A stretch of DNA of 10,689 bases from Smithellaceae bacterium (GTDB lineage Bacteria; Desulfobacterota; Syntrophia; Syntrophales; Smithellaceae): contig JAQVQT010000006.1 in assembly GCA_028701435.1 (NCBI GenBank), positions 1-10,689 of the forward strand, given 5' to 3'. The notes under the pieces are model-generated. The model was not told the origin of the DNA and searched no databases. It saw nothing but the letters and a program-made list of their open reading frames with translations. The stretch's first letter is position 1. Each line of letters begins with the position of its first letter. Positions 1 to 6,204 of this stretch are shown here, piece after piece. A program made the translations under genes and the position numbers.

Positions 1-402
1 CCGAAAATACTGGGCATTGCCTGCAACTGGTGCACCTATACCGGGGCCGACCTTGCCGGAACGACGAGACTGCAATATCCGCAGAATCTCCGGGTGGTCC
101 GTGTGATGTGCTCCAGCCGGATCAACCCCTCGTTTATCTTTCGCGCGTTTCAGCTGGGCGCGGACGGTGTGCTGGTCGGGGGATGCCATCCGGGCGATTG
201 CCATTACAACACCGGGAACCTTTATGCGCGAAGACGGTTGGCCGTGACCAAAAAAATTCTGGAATTTGCCGGCCTGGAGCCGGGGAGATTCCGCGTCGAA
301 TGGATCTCCGCCTCCGAAGGAAACAAGTTCGCTCAGGTTGTCACCGAGTTCACCGGACAGATCAAGGCGCTGGGACCCCAGACCAAATTCAAGATTTCAT
401 AG
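1..402 (+). CDS. flxD: FlxD / MvhD-family iron-sulfur electron-transfer subunit (5' end missing)
   Basis: The open frame enters from the window edge and gives 133 residues before the TAG stop. It is a nearly complete MvhD domain, the small [2Fe-2S] protein that hands electrons from a hydrogenase or a flavin oxidoreductase to HdrA. Visible hallmarks are a CNWC pair at residues 8 and 11, a GADLAGT stretch, Cys37 in VMCSSR, and a GGCHPGDCHY motif with Cys62 and Cys67. Stand-alone MvhD proteins are about 140 residues, so only a few residues may be missing; alternatively this is the C-terminal end of an HdrA-MvhD fusion, and the window cannot decide. The three following genes are FlxC, FlxB and FlxA types, so I name it FlxD rather than a hydrogenase subunit. 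The stop lies 16 bases before the next start, which implies one transcript. The family is confident; the Flx assignment rests on context. Confidence 0.9.
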   Translation, partial: PKILGIACNWCTYTGADLAGTTRLQYPQNLRVVRVMCSSRINPSFIFRAFQLGADGVLVGGCHPGDCHYNTGNLYARRRLAVTKKILEFAGLEPGRFRVEWISASEGNKFAQVVTEFTGQIKALGPQTKFKIS

Positions 403-418
403 AAGCGCGAGGGAGTAT

Positions 419-1285
419 ATGGCAGTCAGCTTTCAGCAAATTGAAGAGAAATTAAAGACCGAAGCCCGAAGGCTTTTGGAATCGGGCCAGGTGAGCCTGG
501 TGCTCGCATGGGGCGAAGGCTATGATGAAAACCATCCCATGCCCTATGTCGCCAAGTGTCCGTCCGACGCGGACGGCATCGTGTTCAACGAGTATTGCAC
601 CCACAATCCGGCCCGGTATCTGGTCCGGTATCCGCGGGGAACCAAAATCGCCATCGCCGTCAAGGCGGCGGACAGCCGCGCCGTAGTTCAGCTCATTCAG
701 GAAGACAAGGTCAAGCGGCACGACCTGGTGATTCTCGGCATTCCGGTGTACGGCATCAAAAACCCGAAGACGGGTGAGCTCATCGACGACAGGACCACCT
801 GCGGCCTGTATAATCCCGTGTTGTATGATGTCCTGATCGCCGAAGAGGTTCACGGACAGCCGGTCTCGTCGCCTTACGCGGTGCTGGCCGAATATGAAGC
901 GATGGATCAGGAAGCGCGTTTTGCGTTCTGGAAAAAAGAATTGGATCGGTGCATCCGCTGCTACGCCTGCCGCAAGGCCTGCCCGATGTGCTACTGTGAT
1001 CCCTGCTTTATCGATCAGAACAAACCCAAATGGGGCGAGAAATCTCCGGACCCGGCGGGCAACCTGATGTACCATCTGACCCGCTTTCATCATCTGGCCG
1101 GCCGTTGCATCGACTGCGGCGAATGTTCGCGCGCCTGTCCGGTGGACATTCCTCTGTATCTGTTTCACAAGAAAGTGGCCAAAGACTGCGAGGAAATGTT
1201 CGGCCAGGCCGCGGGGATGAGCATCGAAGACAAGCCCGTGCTGGTCAATTTCCGTATGGAAGATTCCGACAAAATTCTGGAATAA
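419..1285 (+). CDS. flxC: FlxC-like 4Fe-4S dicluster electron-transfer subunit
   Basis: A cytoplasmic iron-sulfur protein of 288 residues, expected to relay electrons between the flavin subunit and FlxD/HdrA. The N-terminal ~170 residues form a globular domain with few cysteines. The C-terminal part carries two ferredoxin-type clusters: C178-x2-C181-x2-C184-x3-C188, followed by C191, C193 and C196, and then C230-x2-C233-x2-C236-x3-C240. I chose the ATG at 419 because GAGGGAG lies just upstream (409-415) and the product begins directly with the conserved domain; an in-frame ATG at 266 would overlap flxD. It ends 12 bases before flxB. Its first cluster motif has the same C-P-x-C-Y-C extension as FlxB, which suggests related modules. 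It could also be called a sulfhydrogenase/AsrA-like or Hdr-associated ferredoxin-domain protein; the flxC symbol is inferred from gene order. Confidence 0.85.
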   Translation: MAVSFQQIEEKLKTEARRLLESGQVSLVLAWGEGYDENHPMPYVAKCPSDADGIVFNEYCTHNPARYLVRYPRGTKIAIAVKAADSRAVVQLIQEDKVKRHDLVILGIPVYGIKNPKTGELIDDRTTCGLYNPVLYDVLIAEEVHGQPVSSPYAVLAEYEAMDQEARFAFWKKELDRCIRCYACRKACPMCYCDPCFIDQNKPKWGEKSPDPAGNLMYHLTRFHHLAGRCIDCGECSRACPVDIPLYLFHKKVAKDCEEMFGQAAGMSIEDKPVLVNFRMEDSDKILE

Positions 1286-1297
1286 GGAGCTTTTGTT

Positions 1298-2335
1298 GTG
1301 CTGAAGAAAACCACCCTCAATCAATTATCCGATCTGGCTTTCGCGCTGATGGAAAAGGGAACGCTGGTCGCCCCGGTCCGCCAGAACGCCGGCTTCCAAT
1401 TTCGCGAAATCACCGACGCGAAGCAGGTGGACCTGAATTTTCACAATACCGTCATCAGTCCCAAATCCGTTTTCTTTCCGCAGACGGAAGATTTTGTCCG
1501 CTACAAAACGGGCCGGCCCGTGCAGGAGGCCGAAGCGGTCGAGCCGCAGGGGAAGCCCCTGATTCTTTTCGGCGTCCGTCCCTGCGACGTGAAGAGCTTT
1601 GAGATCATGGACATCCATTTTTCCGGCACCGGCGCAGTCGATCCTTATTGGCAGGCCCGAAGAGAAGCGGCTACCATCATCGGATACGCCTTTGATGTCG
1701 GCGCGCCCGCCGAGTCGGAGGAATTTTATCAGACGCTGGGCATCGGCGCGGCCGACCCCGAAGGCAGCGACATCTTCATGGTGCGTCATGGCGATGATCT
1801 CTTGCTCAAAAGCATCACCGGCAGGGGGGAGGCGCTGCTGGCCGGAATCGGCGGCTTGACCGGAGCGTCGGCCGATGACGAGAAATATTTTGACGACACG
1901 GTGGCCGCGGGGCGGGATTTCAAGACGCGTTTTACCTGCGTGGACGCCAAAGCCATTACGAAGAAGCTGGAAGATCTTTTTCATCACACGGATTTCTGGG
2001 AGAAGGCATCCAACGCCTGTTTGAGCTGCGGTGTATGCACCTTTGTGTGTCCGACCTGCTATTGCTTTGATATTTGTGATGAAACCCTGTTTAAGCAGGG
2101 AACACGCCGTCGCGTGTGGGACGCCTGCATGTTCACGGATTTCACGCTGGAAGCCAGCGGCCACAATCCCCGCACGAAAGTATATCAGCGCCTGCGGCAG
2201 AAAATTAACCACAAGTATTCGTACCATGTCCGGAAATACGGCGTGATTTCCTGCGTGGGCTGCGGCCGCTGCACGCGGTATTGCCCCGTGAATATCGATA
2301 TTTTTTCCATTGTCGAAGAAGCCATGAAGGCGTGA
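1298..2335 (+). CDS. flxB: FlxB, AsrA/sulfhydrogenase beta-like 4Fe-4S protein
   Basis: A 345-residue protein of the family containing anaerobic sulfite reductase subunit A and sulfhydrogenase beta subunits, which carry electrons through two [4Fe-4S] clusters. Family features include SPKSVFFPQTE near residue 60 and FGVRPCD near 95. The C-terminal cluster motifs are C241-x2-C244-x2-C247-x3-C251 with extra C254 and C256, then C319-x2-C322-x2-C325-x3-C329. No signal peptide or membrane segment is seen, so it acts in the cytoplasm. The start is a GTG eight bases after AAGGAG (1284-1289). It follows flxC by 12 bases and precedes flxA by about 50 bases that hold a hairpin. In asr operons this family pairs with a siroheme subunit AsrC; none is present here, while an MvhD protein is, so Flx fits better than sulfite reductase. 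Confidence 0.88.
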   Translation: MLKKTTLNQLSDLAFALMEKGTLVAPVRQNAGFQFREITDAKQVDLNFHNTVISPKSVFFPQTEDFVRYKTGRPVQEAEAVEPQGKPLILFGVRPCDVKSFEIMDIHFSGTGAVDPYWQARREAATIIGYAFDVGAPAESEEFYQTLGIGAADPEGSDIFMVRHGDDLLLKSITGRGEALLAGIGGLTGASADDEKYFDDTVAAGRDFKTRFTCVDAKAITKKLEDLFHHTDFWEKASNACLSCGVCTFVCPTCYCFDICDETLFKQGTRRRVWDACMFTDFTLEASGHNPRTKVYQRLRQKINHKYSYHVRKYGVISCVGCGRCTRYCPVNIDIFSIVEEAMKA

Positions 2336-2366
2336 CGCCGAACGCCCCAAAGGCGCGTTCGGGAAT
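2336..2366 (+). promoter_or_regulatory. Hairpin between flxB and flxA
   Basis: Immediately after the flxB stop, CCGAACGC (2338-2345) can pair with GCGTTCGG (2355-2362), followed after one C-C mismatch by two further C-G pairs around an AAA loop. No T-run follows, so it does not look like a standard intrinsic terminator. It could stabilise the upstream message, mark a processing site, or reduce expression of flxA relative to flxB. The structure is seen in the sequence; any role is inference. Confidence 0.5.
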
Positions 2367-2386
2367 AAACTCATTTGAGGAAGAAT

Positions 2387-3247
2387 ATGCGTTCAACGAA
2401 TCCCTACATCCCCATGCCGGTGGAGATTGTAAAAATCACCGACGAAGTGGATACCCATGACATCAAGTCGTTCCGCTTTAAATTTCTAAATGCCGAGGAC
2501 GAGTCCCGGTTTCAGTATCTGCCCGGCCAGTTCGCGGAGCTGTCCATTTACGGAAAAGGAGAGTCTCCGATCGGCATCGCCTCCTCGCCCACGGAGCCAG
2601 GCTATGTCGAGTTTACGGTCCAGCGGGCGGGCGCCATCGTGCCCGGGCTGGTGACGGCGGCGCTGCACGACATGGAAGAGGGCGGCAAAATCGGCCTGCG
2701 GGGGCCGCTGGGGCATCCGTGGCCGATTGAGTTTCTGGAGAAAAAGAATATCGTTGTGGTCGGCGGCGGATTCGCTTTCACCACGCTCAGGTCGCTTGTC
2801 AAATATATGCTGCACGGGGACAACCGCTCCCGCTTCGGCGACATCACCGTCATTTACGGCGCGCGGACTCCGGGCCTGCTTTGTTATAAGGATGAACTGG
2901 CCGCGTGGGAAAAGCGCAATGACATCAAAACCATCATCACCGTTGACAAGGGAAATGAAACCTGGAAGGGCAGAGAGGGATTTGTCCCCGCTGTCTGCAA
3001 AGACGTCGCGCCGTCGCCCGCAAACGCCGTGGCCGTCATCTGCGGCCCGCCCGTCATGATCAAATTCACGCTGCCGGTTTTCTTTGAGCTGGGTTTTTCC
3101 AAGGAGAATATTTTGACGTCGCTGGAAATGCGCATGAAGTGCGGCATCGGCAAATGCGGCCGCTGCAACGTCGGATACAAGTATGTTTGTTCCGACGGGC
3201 CGGTGTTTTCACTGGCCCAGTTGGAAGAATTGCCCCGCGACTTCTGA
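2387..3247 (+). CDS. flxA: FlxA, FAD/NAD(P)-binding oxidoreductase subunit (AsrB/DHOD electron-transfer family)
   Basis: A 286-residue flavoprotein that probably oxidises NAD(P)H and feeds electrons through its own [2Fe-2S] cluster to FlxB and FlxC. The N-terminal half is a ferredoxin-reductase FAD domain, with PGQFAELS near residue 46, GESPIGIASSP near 58 and GLRGPLG near 103. A nucleotide-binding segment VVVGGGFAFTTLRS follows at 123-136, then ICGPPVM near 218. The C-terminal cluster ligands are C252-x4-C257-x2-C260-x7-C268, as in dihydroorotate dehydrogenase electron-transfer subunits and AsrB. The ATG at 2387 has GAGG at 2377-2380 at a good distance; a TTG at 2375 would only add four residues and lies within that site. 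It is the last gene of the Flx operon. Sulfhydrogenase gamma is the alternative name; no hydrogenase genes are visible. Confidence 0.88.
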   Translation: MRSTNPYIPMPVEIVKITDEVDTHDIKSFRFKFLNAEDESRFQYLPGQFAELSIYGKGESPIGIASSPTEPGYVEFTVQRAGAIVPGLVTAALHDMEEGGKIGLRGPLGHPWPIEFLEKKNIVVVGGGFAFTTLRSLVKYMLHGDNRSRFGDITVIYGARTPGLLCYKDELAAWEKRNDIKTIITVDKGNETWKGREGFVPAVCKDVAPSPANAVAVICGPPVMIKFTLPVFFELGFSKENILTSLEMRMKCGIGKCGRCNVGYKYVCSDGPVFSLAQLEELPRDF

Positions 3248-3254
3248 TGATTCC

Positions 3255-3361
3255 GTAAAATGCCCATAGGCTGCGTTGCGCTCCGTTCGCGTCGCTGCGA
3301 CCTACGAAAAAGTAGGTCTCACTCCACGATACTCGCGCGCCTTGCCTCTGGTACATTTTAC
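3255..3361. repeat. Extragenic inverted-repeat element with central hairpin
   Basis: This non-coding block is bounded by GTAAAATG (3255-3262) and its exact complement CATTTTAC (3354-3361). The inner flanks also pair imperfectly: CCATAGGC near 3264 faces GCCTCTGG near 3344. In the middle, GACCTAC (3299-3305) and GTAGGTC (3312-3318) form a perfect seven-pair stem around GAAAAA. The layout matches short dispersed repeats or MITE-like elements seen between genes of Desulfobacterota, but copy number cannot be judged from a single example. It separates the Flx operon from the EF-hand gene and could end or protect the flxA transcript. The structure is certain; its mobility is inference. Confidence 0.6.
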
Positions 3362-3415
3362 AAAATCATCTGTATGAAATGTATTTCCATTTTTACGCTT
3401 CAATCGACTAAAAAA

Positions 3416-3421
3416 GAGAGG
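3416..3421 (+). promoter_or_regulatory. Ribosome binding site deciding the EF-hand gene start
   Basis: GAGAGG lies six bases before the ATG at 3428. The open frame runs back to 3260 inside the inverted repeat, but only the ATG at 3428 has a ribosome site and is followed at once by a clean signal peptide, so the upstream extension is not coding. Confidence 0.6.
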
Positions 3422-3427
3422 CGATCA

Positions 3428-3829
3428 ATGAAGAAAACACTGATAGTTCTCACCACCATCCTTTTCACTGTTTCATTGGTTTTTGCCGCGCAGGCCGTTT
3501 TGCCGAAGGCGGATAAAAACAAAGACGGGAAAATCAGCCACCAGGAATACCTGGATGCGTCAGGCGCGGCGTTTGACTTTCTGGACAAAAACCGTGACGG
3601 CGTCGTGACGAAAGAGGAGATGCAGGCCCACGGTAAAGTTGACACGGATCAATGGATTCGCGAAGCCGACGCCAACCAGGACGGCAAAGTCCATAAAAGC
3701 GAACACCAGGAGACCGCAAGGAAAAGGTTCTTTTCCCTGGACAAAGATAAGAGCGGTCATATCGATCGGAATGAATGGGCCTCCGACCGCTCCGATCTTT
3801 ATTCCCCCTTCAATCTCTTCACATTTTGA
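3428..3829 (+). CDS. Secreted EF-hand calcium-binding protein with four loops
   Basis: A 133-residue protein. The N-terminus is a typical Sec signal peptide: two lysines, a hydrophobic core to about residue 20, and AQA at 21-23 as a likely cleavage site. The mature part of ~110 residues holds four twelve-residue EF-hand loops beginning at D29, D53, D81 and D105. All have glycine at loop position 6 and glutamate at position 12, so all four look able to bind calcium. There is no enzymatic domain and no lipobox. It is probably a periplasmic or secreted calcium buffer or sensor; its partner is unknown. It stands alone, separated from flxA by 180 bases including a repeat element and from the AOR gene by 164 bases, so it is probably transcribed separately. 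The family call is firm; the function is not. Confidence 0.87.
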   Translation: MKKTLIVLTTILFTVSLVFAAQAVLPKADKNKDGKISHQEYLDASGAAFDFLDKNRDGVVTKEEMQAHGKVDTDQWIREADANQDGKVHKSEHQETARKRFFSLDKDKSGHIDRNEWASDRSDLYSPFNLFTF

Positions 3830-3993
3830 TCGGCGGGATTGCGCCGCACCAAGAAAAGCCCGTCTTTAGCCGGACAAGAGGCTGTTCATCCTTTCTTCCC
3901 GTGGAAGATCAAACTCTCTTCAACACCTTTTTATGATTGATTTTTTGCATGGATTGCATTAACGTGCGCGGACTATTTTCAAAGGAACAGCAA
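3830..3993 (+). promoter_or_regulatory. Intergenic region, possible weak promoter for the AOR gene
   Basis: The 164 bases between the EF-hand gene and the AOR gene hold no convincing gene and no clear intrinsic terminator. A possible sigma-70 pair is TTGATT (3937-3942) and TAACGT (3960-3965) with a 17-base spacer; the -10 match is poor. TTGCAT occurs twice (3945-3950 and 3954-3959), a short direct repeat that might be an operator. AAAGGA at 3981-3986 is the ribosome site for the ATG at 3994. The promoter call is weak. Confidence 0.25.
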
Positions 3994-6177
3994 ATGCAAT
4001 ATACGGTTCAACCGCTTCAGCAGGGATACGCCAATCAGATCCTTTCCATCAACGTAACAACCGGCAAAATGGAGGTCCGTTCCCTGGACCCCGAAGTTCG
4101 TGATTTCTTTATCGGTGGAAGGGGGCTGGGGCTTTATCTGCTGCATGAGCAAGTTACTTCCCGGACCAAAGCCTCTGATCCGGAAAATCCCCTGATTTTC
4201 TCACCGGGGCCGCTGGGCGGCATTCCGCAGTTTCCCGGAACGAGCAAGTGCATGGCGATTTCCCTGTCGCCGCTGACCGGCATTCCCGGTGTCTCCAATT
4301 TTGGAGGCCATTTTGGCGCTTATCTGAAATATGCCGGGTTTGACGCACTGACCGTCGCGGGAATCGCACGTGAACCGGTCATGATTGTCATTGACGGTTT
4401 CAAACGGGAAATCTCCATCGTTGGTGTTTCTGAAGACGATCAGGTTTTTCACCTTGAAAAAACACTGGTGGACCGTTTTTTGCGCGAAGGCCATGAAAAA
4501 AAGGACCTGGCCTTTTTGACGACCGGCATCGGAGCGATGAACACGTCTTTCGGATGCATCAACAGCCATTACTATGACGCCACGAAACCGGCTCCCGGCG
4601 GCAAAGGCCTTTTCCGCACCAAACAGGCCGGCCGCACGGGCCTGGGGTCCGTGATGAGCCGCAAGCGCATCGCGGCCATCGTCGTTCTGGCCGCTTTTCC
4701 CCGCGGGGAAAACCCTTACGGGGCGGCCGACTGGAACAAGGTCAAAAAGGCGGGGGCGAAGCTGCACGGGGTCGTCCGGGACATCGATCCGCAGGCGCTG
4801 CAAATGCACCTCAAGGGATCAGCCGGCCTGATCTCTTTTATGAACAAAGACGAATACCAGTCCCTGCCCGTGTATAATTACCAGCGCGGTTCGCACCCGC
4901 AGGCGGGGCAGGTCTGCGGCAAAATTTACGCCGAGCGTCTGTTTGAGCATCGCGGAATGGACGGATGCTTTCCGGGCTGCAATCTGCGCTGCACCAAGGG
5001 CGGGTGGGTCACGCTGACATCCGGCGAGCATCGCGGACAAAGGGTCTGGGTGGATGGTCCCGAGTATGAAACCGCCGCCGGGTTCGGCTCGAACCTGGGC
5101 ATGTGGCATCCTGAATTTGTCATGGAAGCCAACTGGCATTGCGACAATTACGGCATCGATACCATTACCACCGCCGTCCTCATGGCATTTATCATGGAAT
5201 GTTTCCAGCGCGGCTACCTGACGAAGGAGGACACGGACGGCTTTAGCCTGACCTGGGAAGACGAGCAGGCGGCGCTGCAGTTCATCCATGACCTGGCATA
5301 CCGCCGGACCGAATTGGCCCGCGCCGCCGCCTTGGGCATGGTGGGCCTGACGGCCTGGGTCGCTGAAAAGTACGCGGCGCGAACCGGCAAAGCCAAGCCG
5401 CTCGAGGAGCTGCAGACCTTTGCCATGCAGACCAAAGGTCTTCCTTTCTCCCTCTATCGGACGCACCGGTCGTTGTCCATGCAGGCTTCTTATGCGGCGG
5501 CCAGCGACATCGGCGCGCACCACGCCGCCGCCTGGCTGGTCAAAGTGGATCTGCTGGGCGCCTTTCCCACGTTTGAATCCAAGGCCAGAGCGCTCGTCAC
5601 CTATCCGCGCGTTCGCCTCGGCAACGACAACCTGGGTGTGTGCAAGCTGCCCTGGGTGGATGTATTAAATCCCGATTCCATGAAACAGGACCATACCGAT
5701 ATTTACATCAATCCGGCTTCGCAGGAACTGTATGCGGATTTTTACAACGGCGTGCTGGGTACGGAACTGACCTGGGAGCAGATCTTCGAGCAAACGGACC
5801 GGGACATCAATCTGCAGCGTGTGATGAATGTCCTGTTTTTTCAATCCGCGACAGGGGATCGCGACTGGATTCCTGACCGGGCCATCGGGCCTACGGAGGA
5901 CGCGCTCTATGAACTGGAAAAAGATTATAACGACCGGCAGCTCTGCGTGATCCTGAATTTGCCGCTGCCGGAAATTCAGCAAATGCCCACGGGCGAAAAG
6001 CGCGCCATTCTGATGCGGCATCGAAAAGACGAGCTGCGTCAGTTGATTCTTGTCTATTACCGCGAGCGGGGTTGGACCGCTTCGGGCGTCCCGAAGGTGG
6101 AGACGCTTGAGCAAATCGGTGTATGGCGTTTTCTGACCCAGGAAGCCAGGACAATCATCGCCCGCCTGAACGGGTGA
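3994..6177 (+). CDS. Tungsten-pterin aldehyde:ferredoxin oxidoreductase family protein
   Basis: A 727-residue cytoplasmic enzyme of the AOR family, which uses a tungsto-bispyranopterin and one [4Fe-4S] cluster to interconvert carboxylic acids and aldehydes with ferredoxin; some members (BamB) reduce benzoyl-CoA. Family marks are FIGGRGLGLYLL near residue 39, SPLTGIPGVSNFGGHFGAYLKYAGFDAL at about 92-119, GRTGLGSVMSRK near 213, and PEYET at 356-360. The cluster ligands appear as C325-x3-C329-x3-C333, with C550 in NDNLGVCKLPW. Classic AORs have C-x2-C-x3-C, so this is a divergent subgroup, and it is longer than the usual ~600-650 residues. I chose the ATG at 3994, seven bases after AAAGGA; in-frame TTG 3937 and ATG 3949 have no ribosome site. 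The next gene starts 27 bases downstream. The substrate cannot be read from sequence; no BamC-like partner is adjacent. Confidence 0.88.
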   Translation: MQYTVQPLQQGYANQILSINVTTGKMEVRSLDPEVRDFFIGGRGLGLYLLHEQVTSRTKASDPENPLIFSPGPLGGIPQFPGTSKCMAISLSPLTGIPGVSNFGGHFGAYLKYAGFDALTVAGIAREPVMIVIDGFKREISIVGVSEDDQVFHLEKTLVDRFLREGHEKKDLAFLTTGIGAMNTSFGCINSHYYDATKPAPGGKGLFRTKQAGRTGLGSVMSRKRIAAIVVLAAFPRGENPYGAADWNKVKKAGAKLHGVVRDIDPQALQMHLKGSAGLISFMNKDEYQSLPVYNYQRGSHPQAGQVCGKIYAERLFEHRGMDGCFPGCNLRCTKGGWVTLTSGEHRGQRVWVDGPEYETAAGFGSNLGMWHPEFVMEANWHCDNYGIDTITTAVLMAFIMECFQRGYLTKEDTDGFSLTWEDEQAALQFIHDLAYRRTELARAAALGMVGLTAWVAEKYAARTGKAKPLEELQTFAMQTKGLPFSLYRTHRSLSMQASYAAASDIGAHHAAAWLVKVDLLGAFPTFESKARALVTYPRVRLGNDNLGVCKLPWVDVLNPDSMKQDHTDIYINPASQELYADFYNGVLGTELTWEQIFEQTDRDINLQRVMNVLFFQSATGDRDWIPDRAIGPTEDALYELEKDYNDRQLCVILNLPLPEIQQMPTGEKRAILMRHRKDELRQLILVYYRERGWTASGVPKVETLEQIGVWRFLTQEARTIIARLNG

Positions 6178-6204
6178 AGATTCACGGCAGGAAAGGAGTC
6201 TCCC

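Noticed and set aside
266..418. N-terminal extension of the flxC frame back to 266
   Set aside because: It overlaps the MvhD coding region, is arginine/serine/proline-rich in the manner of an off-frame translation, and the ATG at 419 has its own ribosome site.
452..2374. Two long minus-strand reading frames (about 290 and 349 codons) end to end opposite flxC and flxB
   Set aside because: They lie exactly opposite genes with clear cysteine-cluster motifs, show no recognisable domains and have arginine/histidine-rich shadow composition, as expected from codon bias on the coding strand.
1298..3247. Anaerobic sulfite reductase asrAB
   Set aside because: The two subunits belong to the AsrA/AsrB superfamily, but no siroheme-binding AsrC follows and MvhD plus a second dicluster protein precede, which points to Flx.
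3260..3427. N-terminal extension of the EF-hand gene into the inverted-repeat element
   Set aside because: The extension would place a signal peptide in the middle of the protein; the ATG at 3428 with GAGAGG upstream explains the gene fully.
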